A DNA stretch of 64,000 nt from Marchantia polymorpha subsp. ruderalis (lineage: Eukaryota; Streptophyta; Marchantiopsida; Marchantiales; Marchantiaceae). The DNA lies in assembly GCA_037833965.1 (NCBI GenBank), contig AP031353.1, positions 5,334,501 to 5,398,500 on the forward strand, given 5' to 3'. Below the pieces are notes generated by a model that saw only the letters and a list, made by a program, of their open reading frames with translations, had not been told where the DNA came from and did no database searches. Positions 1 through 11,495 of this stretch are shown one piece after another (the stretch's first letter is position 1; the number at the start of each line of letters is the position of its first letter). The position numbers and the translations under genes were made by a program.

Positions 1-294
1 GGCTGGAATCCGACGGACGCACGAATGATCTCATTCACTGTGTTTCTCTTTTAACCACGTGATTTCAAGGCGCCTTCTCGGCTGATCCGATCCAAATCAT
101 CCGATGCCGTATGCTCTGAAGTCCATGATTGTTGGTGGCCGAGGCCGGTCTCCTGTAGTTTCGTCGAGCGCCCCTTGCTTCCGAAGCTTGCATTCGGCCT
201 TGGGCCTCGGGGCGAATCTCCTCCCAGCAGCATCAGCAGCAGCAGAGCAGAAGAAGAAGCAGAAGCCGAAGCCGACCACCTTTCATGCATCCCC

Positions 295-351
295 GCTTGC
301 TTGCTTGCTTGCTTCCTTCCTTCCTGCCTGCCTGCCCCGCCTGCCTGCCTT
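295..351. repeat. Tetranucleotide microsatellite
   Basis: Successive blocks of CTTG, CTTC and CTGC tetramers drift into one another, which is the usual signature of slippage followed by point mutation. The tract generates artificial Leu/Cys/Ala-rich reading frames in all phases. Confidence 0.8.
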
Positions 352-800
352 CCACCTTTGCATGTCCAGGCGCAGGAGGATTGGTTAGGACATGCTGGTG
401 GCTCGGAGATGAGGGGCACCACAGCATCATCCCATCGCAGCGCATCGCTTTGCCTCGCCTTGCCTTGCCTTCTGTTGCTTTCATTCTTTTGGCCTCCATC
501 TGGTACTGCTGCGAGTCCACGCAAATGGCCACACTGTTGCATCATTTGGGGTCACTGTTGGCTCGAGAGGCGCTCGGTGACAAAACTATCATTTGGACAC
601 TCTTTTCAAACATGCAGGGGAATTACCATGTTCACCACCTTTCCGTGACTTGTCTATTCTATCACCGGAATTATGACTTTCGCTCTCGTTCCCTGTACCT
701 GCTTCGAGGAGAACGGTTTTGACCAGACCGACTGAGCCTGAGCCTGAGCCTGAGGTGGTGAGAGTGTCACGGCCATTCGGGTCAATTGTCTCCACGCCAC

Positions 801-824
801 GGCTGGCTGGCTGGCTGGCTGGCC
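801..824. repeat. GGCT tetranucleotide microsatellite
   Basis: About five consecutive GGCT units followed by a degenerate unit. A related hexamer run (TGAGCC) lies about 60 bp upstream. No coding interpretation. Confidence 0.8.
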
Positions 825-3800
825 TGGTATCTGCCAGCAGCAGCAGCGAGCCGTCATGGATGCCAAGGCTAATAATCATCTCTTCGCCAATCAATCATAA
901 TGGACCGCATCATGATTATCATCAGCTGATCATCTTGATTATAAAGTTTGTGTGTCTGCGCTAACGATGAGTTTACTCAAGAAGGTGCAGCTTATCTAGA
1001 GGTCGTTGCATGATGACGAACAATTAGTCAATTATGTGGAGTTCTTACGAATCAGGTCAACGTCAAGCTGCCATCGTCTGGAGAAGATGGTGGCCCGAGA
1101 GGGGAAACATATGTGCATGAGATCCAAACGAGATCACGCTTTTAGAGAATGATGATGTACAATGTGGTCGAGTAACCAACATCGTACTTCAAACTTTCCG
1201 CCTTTCATACTTAGCATGTGATGATTTCTGGCAATGAACCAGAAGTTTTAACACGAGGGAAAATCATACCGAAACGAGACACACTTTTGATTCGATCATA
1301 TGATTCATCCACTTTCGTCGAGTTCTCTCAGCTCCTCGAGCTTCTTTCGGCCAGGGTTCTCACATTTTTCAATTATCTCTTCCATGGTTGGCCTGAAACT
1401 AGAGCTTCGGTTCATGTTTTGATTTCGCAGCTAGTGAGCCTGACTCTAATCATAAGCGTGTGATGTTAGACGAAGGTTAATGTCGACTCGAAGCAAATTT
1501 CCTATGACGTCAGCGATATTTAATCAATCACAAACAGCACTTTGAGCTTACAATATTGACATGGAAATGGCGTTCTTCTCAGCGACAACAGGCATTGATG
1601 AAATGTATTCTGGATCCAACTCATTGGAAGAGTTTTGAATCTAGTTTAATCATTGCCTGGAGAACTTGGAATAAAATGTGGCCTAATGCATGACCGCAAT
1701 CACCACAATGCACACGCGTGTGAGGTGCTGTAACACTATATCGTGGTTCATCTCAAGGAAGATACATCGAGTCTTAAAGAATGCATTGTCTAAATACACT
1801 TTTCAGGGTCACCCCAGGAGGACAATGGTAACAAACCTTGAAAGATAAAAAGACTGAAAAAACAAGACATGCACAGTCCCAGAGAAGGTCGGTTCTTATT
1901 ATATGCAGATCGAGGGCACAGACGAAGAAGGATAAGATTGAAAAATGCGAAAGATGTACTAATCAGCTCTCATGTAATCATCATCAGACCTCAACCTCGT
2001 CCTCCAATTCGCAATGATGCATATTCTCGCACTGTGGACAAAATGATAAATTATGTGGAAGCGAGATGAGCGATAGCGTAGTTAGGGAATATAAGAAAAA
2101 GGTCATCGGTACTAATCCACCGTAACCACTCACCGAGGGTACATCAGATTTTCTCTGTCTCGGGAGCCAGAGCTGAGCTGAGCTGAGGGTCTCGCTCTCT
2201 ATGTGTGTCCGGAGAGGAGGTGAGGCTTTGTAGAGCTCCGTCCTGCTGGTGTCACTCAGTAATAAAGCGATTGATTCACTTTTCTCGAAGATAGTGCAAG
2301 TGTTCGGATATAAATGTTCGACGATAGTTAGGAATCAATATTTCCAACCAGGATGACCGAGACTTACATCATCATAATATTCTAAAACAGCCCTCTCTTT
2401 ATTTCTCTTATGTCACCACCCCCAGAAGCTGCTCATGCTGTTCTCTATTTGTAAGGAACTAGTGATCTGAAATATTCCTCCGCTTGACCAATGACAGGCG
2501 TTCCTAGCGCTCCAAACTCCACATCATTTTTCATTTATTTGTCCATCCTTAGTCGACAAGTCAAGTTATTAGAAGTGATGTTGAACAAGATTATTCTCCA
2601 AGTATCCAGTCCGTCTGAGTCCCGTCCAGTCCAGTCCAGTCCAAGCAGGCCAATGATGGACGTACCAGTAGTTGTCCCAAGAATCGAAGAATTATCGAAT
2701 TTTGTGTAGGGAAAGAGGGAGGGAACTCAGCCAAGGGTGTACAGATGACCTGAAATGCATCACTCCCTTGCACCCCACGTCCCAAGGCCTCTGCTAGAAT
2801 CTAGGGCTCATTACCTTAACCATTCCTGAACCTCGTAATTAACTAGCTAATCACTGTATATTATCATATAGTTTTTTCAGATACATAAATACTTGGCCTT
2901 GTGCCTTCTCAAATTCTGGCAGTGTGAAGTAAAGGACTGCCGGGATCTGAGTGTCATTTCAGATTATCCTAATATCGTCGGATCATATGTTCTGGATTTT
3001 AGGTGCTTCTTCTTCTGAATGTCACTTATCATGTGTTTTACTTATGTCATCCCCAGAGATCGGCTGTGATTCCATCGAGCTGTAACGCCTTAATAAATTG
3101 GAGAAATGAAACCTACTTTTGGAATTTTTGAATATTGAGCTCTTTATAGAACGCACTTGTGGAAATGGTTATTGATATCATAGCAGTAGTAGTGGCACGG
3201 TAACAGATTAAAGGAGGAGCCACTTTGAAATCCGGAGAAGTTTTTATTTTCTGAAGGTTCAAGTATATAACCTCGAAATGTGTTAGTAGGTGTATATATT
3301 TTACATAATCTGATTTGGCCAAGTTTTTATACATATATAGGTCAAACTAGCTTTTTTTTTCTTTTAACCACCAATACTTCGTCAATTCCTTCCTTCATCC
3401 AAGAAACAGGTCATTTTCCATTTTCGTTCAAATGTATAAATTCGAATCTTCGTGCGTGTTAAGAGACCTTTATTATCTCTGATTTCTTATGACTATCCGA
3501 AGTAAATAACTCGGCTTTTAACAGTATCATATTATCTTCGGTCGTGCATACGCTCAGCAGCCCTTCTTCTTATTAGCGGTGCGTTTTCTGGTTATTTATT
3601 TACCTGGCTGCGTCAGGTAGCCGACCTCAAAGACTGTCTTGTACCCAGAGCAAGCCACGACATCAAGCTCCTGCAGAGTTTCCATCAAACCCCTGAGCTT
3701 ACGTGTGTGATTTCATCTGGTCATGAATAAGTCGAATCTAAACACCACCATGATTGATGAAGTACAACACAATGAATTTCGATGACAGGCAGATTCTCAA

Positions 3801-5072
3801 GAAGCCGATCTTCAGGGTACAGCTCGTGAAGAACTTTTGATGCCTTGCAAGTCTGATGAGCTCGGAGAGAGAACAATTTCTGAAGGTAAAACAATGGAGA
3901 CAGGCGAAGTAGTGTGTTCCACGATCACGGTATATTTAGTCCTTGCTGTTCATTCAGATTTCGTTTGCTCCACTTCTTACACAGATTTCAAAACGCTGAA
4001 CAGGAATCTGTCTTCAATGGCTCATATACGGCCTGTCTCCATCTCTACTTCCTCATTAAACATATCTCGAAAGGTGACGTCGGATGAGACACGGCGTGAA
4101 GCTGATTAGTTCCCTCGATTCTTGTAAGTCAGATGATGAAAGTGTCCACTTCTGGAACTCGAACGACAATAGATTCATTTTTTCCTCTGTCTCCGAAATC
4201 TCAGTGACAAATTTTATCCAATTTTCTTACCCCAAGCCTTAATTACATCAGATTACTGGCGTCACCAATGAGTCATCGTGTTTTCTTCCAGTCTTTTGAG
4301 GTGAATCTTCGCAAAACCAGGCGCAACTTGTTTCAGCCCCTTCAGTTGTGGCGTTATGTGATTTCTAGAAATATAATTTATGCCATATTATAATATGTCG
4401 AGTTGTACCAAAATTAGTGTCGTCCTTGTTGCCAGACCTAGTAACTCTGCGACTGATAAAAGTCAAAATAAGTGCTGTACATAAAAGAGAAAGGACCGAA
4501 TACATCATGAGAGTGGACTACCTTTCATCATAATATTCCCTCTGGAAAAAAAACAACAACAACCAATAGTTTATGTTTTCTATGTCGAGGGACAATGTCA
4601 CATTATGATTGTCTCTAGTACGTCTTCCTTTTAAACTAACATATGAATATGTATTTAATATTGGTGGTATGAATGTTTTCTTGCTAGCGCAAGGATAGTG
4701 ATAAATAAATTCAACCTTTAAAGAAGAAAAAGGTTAAGTATGTCCTGTGCCTTGATTCGGGTGCCTAATTTAAGCTCTATATTAAAAAATATAATTCTAC
4801 ATATCACCGAGTAACATTCTAAGTGGACTGTCTATAAACTCCCATGATCTCTCTAATGTCTGCGTGCAATTGCGTTTCTTACCTCACCTTTCGAATCATT
4901 TGTCATCATGGACTATTTATTGTTTTTGAACTGGCTAAGATATACATATGTCCAGAGAGAGAGAGAGGATAAAAAAAATTGCTTGGCTTATAAGGGAAGG
5001 GAAAATGTAATTACCGTTGAAAAGGTACACCTCACTTTAATTTAATTCAATTCAATTCAATTTGATTATTGA

Positions 5073-5091
5073 CTCTCTCTCTCTCTCTCTC
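5073..5091. repeat. CT dinucleotide microsatellite
   Basis: About nine and a half uninterrupted CT units, directly preceded by AATTC pentamers at about 5043-5062. Confidence 0.85.
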
Positions 5092-5606
5092 AAAAGCTGA
5101 AAGGGAGAAAGTTGAGAGTCTATCGGAGTCCTCCGTGAAAAACGCTCAGAGACGTAGTCGAGAACGAGGAGAATGAGGACGCAAGAGATCAGAAAGCGAA
5201 AGATATCAGAAGCACTCATGCGCCTGAAATTAGCTTCGAATCGCAATCGAGCCAATGACATTCTTCGTAACTATAATGGCGAATTAATCGGAGCCGACTT
5301 AATTTTTGCCGCGACTACACGCCACGCCATTCCAGGCCACAGTCATTGCATTCAGATCCTCTCGTGAAAACTGGATCCTCTGCTTCGATGACCTGAACGA
5401 ACGAGCAAGCCTTTCTCGATCGGTCACTTTGTGCACAGTCGATCAGAGAGGGATGGCGGGGAGGGGAGGGGAGGTGGGGAGCTAGCTCTGTAGAACGATT
5501 GCGAGCTTCGCAGTGATCTGAGACTGGTTAGATTTGGCCATCTATTGACCAATTATTCTCTTGTTCGCGATCAGACTCGATCGATCGAACTGCGAACTGC
5601 ATGACG

Positions 5607-5639
5607 GAATGAATGAATGAATGAACGAACGAATGAATC
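5607..5639. repeat. GAAT/GAAC tetranucleotide microsatellite
   Basis: Eight tandem tetramers, mostly GAAT with two GAAC units, so the array has begun to diverge. Confidence 0.85.
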
Positions 5640-6496
5640 ATGCTTTCCGACGTCATCGATTGGACTGCGACTGGGACATGAATGGAAGCTGGCAGATGCG
5701 TCGCTCTTTTGGCGAGAGGAAACAGGAAAAGGGTACGCATCGAGCATTGAGAATGAAACCGAGCTCGCGAGAACCTGCAGCGCTTTCCAGTCCACACTCG
5801 AGTGAGAGAGAGAGAGAGAGAGTGCAGTGTATGAAGCAGAAAGTGAGATCCTCGGGAATCCCATGGGACGCACAGAAGCAACGGAACACGCGAAAGCGAA
5901 GACGACGACGACGACCTCGACATAAGCCCGGGCCAGGAAAGGGGAGGGGCAAGAAACAACAACAATGGCCACTGTTGACTCTCGCCTCTCGCGCTCTCTT
6001 ACGGGTCCTGGTTCCATGAGCAGCAGCAGCTGCAGGACAAGCAGTCCGTCATAATAAACGTCGCGCTTAATCGAGCTCAATCCGATTGACTTGACTCGAC
6101 TTGACTTCACTCGCCTCGCGCATGAGATTCCGTGTGTCTGAGCTAAACCCTCCTGAGCTCGGGCGCTTTGGACAAAGGCACATGTGTGTGAGGGAGGGGG
6201 AGGCCGAAGATTTTTTCGCAGCTCGCTCGGTGGCTCTAATCTGCCGATTAATTTACGCTTCGACAGGGATTGAGCACGTTTTAATCACTCGCAGAGTTTG
6301 TATTGATGATGGATGATGGGACGCACTGTGGGCCTGTGGGGCTGCAACTATTGCCGTCACATGTCGGACGAATCAGCTGCCCCGCAGGCGAACGTAAGTG
6401 GCGGGGTTGCGAGCACATTCAATGGCATGTCATGTCCTCCAGCCGAATCTCCAGTTTTCAATTCGGGCCTGCGAGCGGGAGCTCGACGGGAGGCAT

Positions 6497-6514
6497 GGGG
6501 GGGGGGGGGGGGGG
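6497..6514. repeat. G18 homopolymer
   Basis: Eighteen consecutive G residues on the plus strand. The complementary C18 would encode polyproline in one minus-strand frame, which inflates an apparent ORF there. Runs this long are prone to sequencing and slippage error, so the exact length is uncertain. Confidence 0.85.
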
Positions 6515-7220
6515 CATCCCCGTGATCCAGTAGTGCCACTGCTGCATGGCGCTTAGCTGAGCTGAGTTGCTGAGGGAGGGGAGGGAGATATAGAGAGAGG
6601 GCAGGGATGACGGAGCTTTGGAAACAGTGCTGCTGCTGCTGCTGCTGCTGGAGAGATGTCCGGAGAGACCCAATCATGGGAAAGCGCATCGTCGAGGGAG
6701 GGGAGGGGGGAGAATATGAAGATGCAAAATGCTCGAAGGCATGAATGAATGCGCCCGGACCCGGAAAAGCGTCGTCAACGAAAGTCGATTGAATGTCGAT
6801 GAGACGAAATCGGCGAGGCCATGCAAAAAGGGGGCCCCGGACCCCTCGCGGCCATTGGCCAAGGGGGCGCAAAACAACAAAGTCTACCGTTGATGTGTCG
6901 AGGGGCAGGCAGATCTTTTGGCCCTCGGCGCACAAACGGTTTGAATGCGTCCATGTGTTCTACGGCCGGACATGCTCCCTCCCCTTTCCACTGTGTCTGT
7001 GTGCGCGAGCCTCTGTCAGGACCTCGCAGCCGAACCAGCCCCCTCCCCCCATCCCTCCCTCCCTCTCTCCCTCCCTTCCTTCACTCGCTCGCTTATCACA
7101 TGGCAGTTTGTCTGCACATCCGATTGTCGTTCACTGGCCCTCCTCCTCCTCCTCCTCCTCCCCCCTCACTGAGCTTCCCTCCCCACGCTGGTCAATGCCC
7201 CCCCTCCTTCCCCCATCCCC

Positions 7221-7390
7221 TACCCCCTTTCCTCTTACCCCTTACCCCTTAGCCCTTAGCCCCGTTCCCCCTTCCCATTTACCCTTACCCCTTAGCCCTT
7301 AGCCCCGTTCCCCTTTCCCCTTCGCCATTTAGCCCTTAGCCCTTAGCCCCTAGCCCCGTTCCCTTCCCCATTTCCCCTTACCCCTTAGCA
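7221..7390. repeat. Degenerate CCCTTAC/CCCTTAG heptamer array with G-quadruplex potential
   Basis: The plus strand is built from imperfect CCCTTAC and CCCTTAG heptamers interspersed with CCCGTTC variants, giving a higher-order block that recurs about three times. The minus strand therefore carries many spaced GGGG tracts. It is not the plant telomere heptamer (CCCTAAA), since the A/T order differs. Slippage-driven minisatellite growth is the simplest explanation. Confidence 0.7.
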
Positions 7391-7661
7391 CTATGGACCG
7401 CCCATGGCAGCAGGCAGCCTCTGTGTGTCTCTGAGTGTCTGAGACCTCGCGGTGACGGGTATGGTGGAGGGGAGGAGTGCCGCTGCTCGGGCCTGACCGA
7501 GAGCCGACTTTCATTCAATCGCGTCGTCATCTTGAAGGGGGAGCAACTTTTGCTGGCTGGGTGGGAGGGGGGGATGGGGGATGGGGGAGCACATGGGCCT
7601 GTTGTCGTGCGGCTCCAATGGAAATTCGATCAACTGCTTTGGACGGTTGAAATCTTCAACA

Positions 7662-7685
7662 GGACGGGACGGGACGGGACGGGAG
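7662..7685. repeat. GGGAC pentanucleotide microsatellite
   Basis: Four to five tandem GGGAC units, ending in a GGGAG variant, inside the GC-rich region. Confidence 0.8.
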
Positions 7686-8600
7686 GGTGATGGGAGCTAG
7701 AGCAGCAGCTACATTCCAGGGTCGTGTTCGGGAGCGGAGAAGTCGGGACTAGCCCATACCTCCGCCACTGGGAAGACTTGAAGGCGCCAGAAAGAGGAGG
7801 AGGAGGAGGAGGGGCGGGGCTACTCCATTTCGACTCAGAAGCGTGATCGGCCGCGGGCTATTTGCGGACGGGCGTCGTATTGCTCGACGCGGGCGATGGC
7901 GTCAAAGTTGGTGATCCGAACACCTTTCGCCAATCGACCGGATCTGCGAGCGAGGGCGATCGCCTTTTCGCCTTTTCTCAAACGCGGCCGTCGATGAATG
8001 GATCGAGGGCGGGCGAAAGTGGACTTTGCTTCCCTCGCTCCCTCGCTCCCTCGCTCCGGCGCATTTCAAAAGGCAAAAGCGGGCCGAGTTTGTCATGTCC
8101 CATGTTGGCCCGGCCCCCCCTCCCCCTCCCTCCCCAACTTGGCGTGCTTTCTTCCTTTAAAGCCAAAGCTGCGCCCCGCCGGTTCACGAGCGCCATAGCC
8201 TCCTAGGATCTTGACCCGGGCAACGGGCAAAAGGCCATGGCTCTGTGTGCGCCTCTGCGCCTCGGACTTGTGTCGTAGTGTCTGTCGGCTTTTGAAATTC
8301 CTTGCAAATGGAATTTCAGAATGTTTTTCGGGAATTTTAGAGCGGTTGCCTGGAGTTCTGTTCTCGGCGCCCTTGAGCTTAGGGTCCGGCCGGATCCGCT
8401 CATGATTAAAGCTGCCATCTCACCTTCAACGAGTGAAGTGGACGACCCCACTCCACAACCTTTCCTGTGATTGTCTTTCGTGTCGTCTGCTTCCCGCCAC
8501 GCTCTCAGGTTCGGTCCATTTTCTTTGTCCCTTCCGTCGTACAAGCTTCTCGAGGTGAGGACTCAACTTCTTCGCCCAGATTGTGATGCCACAGGGTTTT

Positions 8601-11495
8601 AAACTATTGAAGCCATTGTGCAGCGTAACCCTCATACATCCCCTCAACGTGTTCGACAGATACCAGATTAGCATGTAAATTTTCTGTCGGCGCCGGATTC
8701 ACGAAGGTATATTTTTCCGGATGTATGTTTGGTGCGTGTGCCAGCTTTACGAATTTTTCGTCCGCGTATACACTTCGTTTCTACTGGCGACTCTGCACTG
8801 CTACATTAAGCGACAGTAAAAATGCACTCGTTTTTTCATTGCTGGCTCGCTGGAATCTTAAGACGTTGCAGCTTCACGAAACTTGAGCAGGGCAACACTT
8901 CACTTGTCTTGGAGTGACAAAAGCGACGTAAAAATGTGAGTCTGACGACTGACAGTGCGTGGCACAAGATTTCATTATGTTCGTCACACCCTTCTCAGTG
9001 CAACCAAGATCATTCGTTTTCTTCTCGCGTGACGGATCGATCATGATGCCACACCACGCACACAAAAAGACTCACAAACCCCAAGTACCAAAAACAAGTT
9101 TGGGCGACATGTTTTCTGATCAGAAACATTCATTTTGAACAAAAGACTGAACACAGTGGCTCTTACACGAGTCATTACTGCACCCCGATATTGAGAAATG
9201 TGCGTCCAAACAAACTGGTACATACACCAAAGACTTGAACTTGGTACTGTTTTGAGCGTAGCCAGGAAACTAGGGATAAGATGAGATCAGATGGCGCGCG
9301 AGGCCGTGAGACTGTTCTGTCAGCTTACGGTCCGACGAAGTGAAGCTGAAGACTGAACATCCTCACAATTGTGTCACGAGATCGAACGAAGCAGTTCAAA
9401 GAGAAACGTTGAGACAAACTTTCCCTGACAGCTACAAAGGAACCAACTCATACATGGCTTCTGATGATTTGATAAGGTTAAAGGAGTACACAGAACTTGG
9501 GAGTAACACATGGGAAAGAACGGTCAAAAACACCACTTCCAACTCCCGATTTTGTATACAAGAACGTGGAAGAAATAATGCAAAGATCAATACCAGAGAG
9601 AAACCGAGAAAGAAGAAACAGACAAGTTTGAGACAGGACGCATTTGTTAAACTTCTTGCTATTCGTGGAAACGATCTCGGTGATTCCTACACGTTTCACG
9701 GCAAGATTTTGTACATTGATCTATACACTAATTTCGCACGCCCCGAGAACCCTCGTTTGCTTTCACACGGTGTGGCCATGCAGCGGTCTCCATACAAATG
9801 GATCAACGCCTGGGCACACGTGAAACAATGATAGGAGCAAACCTTTGGATTCGATCATTACCTGGCGGAGAGGAGATATGCTGAGCATCGTAAATCTCGT
9901 AAACCTCAAAACCACCATGACGGCAAGTATTCCCAGAAACTGTGGTGGCTTTGCTATGGAGAACGTGAGGGAGAGGAGCTTAGATTTTACAGATATTATC
10001 AGTAATGATACAATCAGAGCATCAAAGGGAACCCTTCCGCATCAGGGTCTACGAAAATAGAATGAATTTCTCTTTCCTAGGAGCTTTGAAGAATCTATAT
10101 TGACACAGGTCCAGGTGTAGTGCTACAATACAGTTTTGGGCCTTTTGATTCTTTTCCCAAAATGAGCAATTGATGCCGATGGATGTGACCCCATTCTTAT
10201 GAAGGAGCTGAGGGAACTACCCTTTGACAGACACTTCTTCTGCCCGAGCCATAGCCATTGCTCTAACTGCTGCACATCACCCAGCCAAATGATTAGCACC
10301 CAATCGTATCAGCTATTGCCACGGCTTTCTTGGATACCAGCAAGCAAAATCTGAGAGTCACCACCCATCAGATGCACCATGTATGTGTTCATAGTTACCC
10401 TTAACAAGGAAAAAATACCCTAAAAAGCATGTATAGCAGGTGGTCAGCAACCAACATGTCGTGCCATCTCATGACTCTACTGGAGTTAACAGCCGCCAAA
10501 ATTAAACTGGAAGAACTCTTGAAAGAAATTAAACAGGAAGCAATATGTAATATCATGAAGGACAACAAGGTCCATAAATATATACCGTTATGTCCATTCA
10601 ACTTTCACTGCACTAAAGCTAACAAGAACCTAGCACCTCACACCCTCGCCACCACGTCGATTGATACGTATCCGTCTCACGACAAACAGATTTGCCCATG
10701 TGACTTGAAGATCACCAAGAAAGGGCATCAAACGTTATAAGTTGTAAGAACAAGTTCAAAATTTCAACAGTTTGACCGTCAACAGAACACAATCCAACTG
10801 GGTGAAAATGAACCATGTAAACCTTATAAAAAGGTGGACATGGGTTCCACCAATACCCGGCCTACGTTCTTGCATAAACAAGCCAGCAGTCCCGTAGATA
10901 GCAGAAAGTCAAGACAAACTAACTCTGCATAATGGAGGATATTTCATATCGCAACTAGTACCAGAAGAATCTCGTCCGTTATCATGACTCAGCAACCAAG
11001 AAATCCGGCGGACAGCCCAGGAAAACAAGCATTCAATTAGATCAGGACATACTTTAGGCCACTACATGTCATCTACAAGCTCGCTTACAACTATTCTGTT
11101 TTAACGAACTAACCGCCAGAGAAACGGCTCTCTGTAGGCGAATAATCCCAATTCTGGAGGTGGGAGCAGTAAAATGAAGGGTAAAAGTAACTTGTGATTT
11201 GTTGCGAAACAAGTCTCTCAACTGAATGAGCAACTACTGGAGAGCAGCATCCTGAAATATGTACAACTCATATTTCCAAGAATACAGACTGGATAAGACA
11301 TGAAAATATATACCTCACTTCCAATTAAGTGAAACACAAGAATTCTGCAATGCTTGCTCTGCAGATCAACGAGACTTATAACTTGCTGGCTGGTAAACTT
11401 CATGCACAAATTGAATCCCCTTTCCTTCCCATCTGTGTATTCCCTTCAACCCTTATTGACAGGGCTTACAGCCAACACCGATATACTAGAAATGA
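8601..11495. other. Region downstream of the TRB-like gene, mostly unassigned
   Basis: This lies 3' of the minus-strand TRB-like gene, so its right end probably includes that gene's 3' untranslated region. I see no exact AATAAA on the minus strand to fix the end. No protein family is recognisable. One plus-strand frame at 9454-9831 is listed separately. Confidence 0.4.
9454..9831 (+). CDS. Unassigned open reading frame, 125 codons, doubtful
   Basis: An ATG-initiated frame of 125 codons that I do not recognise. The frame stays open upstream of the ATG for at least 38 codons, so it could be an exon rather than a whole gene. Its product would be hydrophilic, with a basic cluster (REKPRKKKQ) near the middle and no signal peptide, membrane segment or repeat. 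It lies on the strand opposite the neighbouring TRB-like gene. With no family motif, chance openness is the more likely explanation. Confidence 0.15.
   Translation: MASDDLIRLKEYTELGSNTWERTVKNTTSNSRFCIQERGRNNAKINTREKPRKKKQTSLRQDAFVKLLAIRGNDLGDSYTFHGKILYIDLYTNFARPENPRLLSHGVAMQRSPYKWINAWAHVKQ

Larger units (their letters stand above)
1..5000. other. Intergenic region without a recognisable gene
   Basis: I find no open frame with family resemblance here. The first kilobase is rich in short tandem repeats: CTTG/CTTC/CTGC tetramers at about 295-351, TGAGCC hexamers near 731-752 and GGCT tetramers at 801-824. A GTCCA-type run lies near 2622-2642. The rest is of ordinary composition, with no tRNA-like or rRNA-like sequence that I could recognise. 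Reading frames in this stretch are short and mostly translate the simple repeats. Confidence 0.5.
5001..8600. other. GC-rich, G-tract and microsatellite-rich region, promoter- or leader-like
   Basis: GC content rises sharply relative to both flanks. The region holds a CT tract (5073-5091), GAAT/GAAC tetramers (5607-5639), a GA tract near 5803-5821, a G18 homopolymer (6497-6514), GCT repeats (about 6632-6652), CCT repeats (about 7140-7163), a CCCTTA-type heptamer array (7221-7390), GGGAC pentamers (7662-7685) and GGA repeats (about 7795-7812). Open frames on both strands translate these low-complexity tracts and resemble no family. Such composition is typical of 5' leader or promoter DNA of a neighbouring or noncoding transcript, but I cannot place a transcription unit. 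Confidence 0.45.

Noticed and set aside
5528-7302. Overlapping frames of up to 192 codons on both strands in the GC-rich block
   Set aside because: They translate microsatellites and G/C tracts into polyserine, polyproline and polyglutamine, with no consistent frame or motif.
7221-7390. Interstitial telomere array
   Set aside because: The unit is CCCTTAC or CCCTTAG, not the plant CCCTAAA, and it is mixed with CCCGTTC variants.
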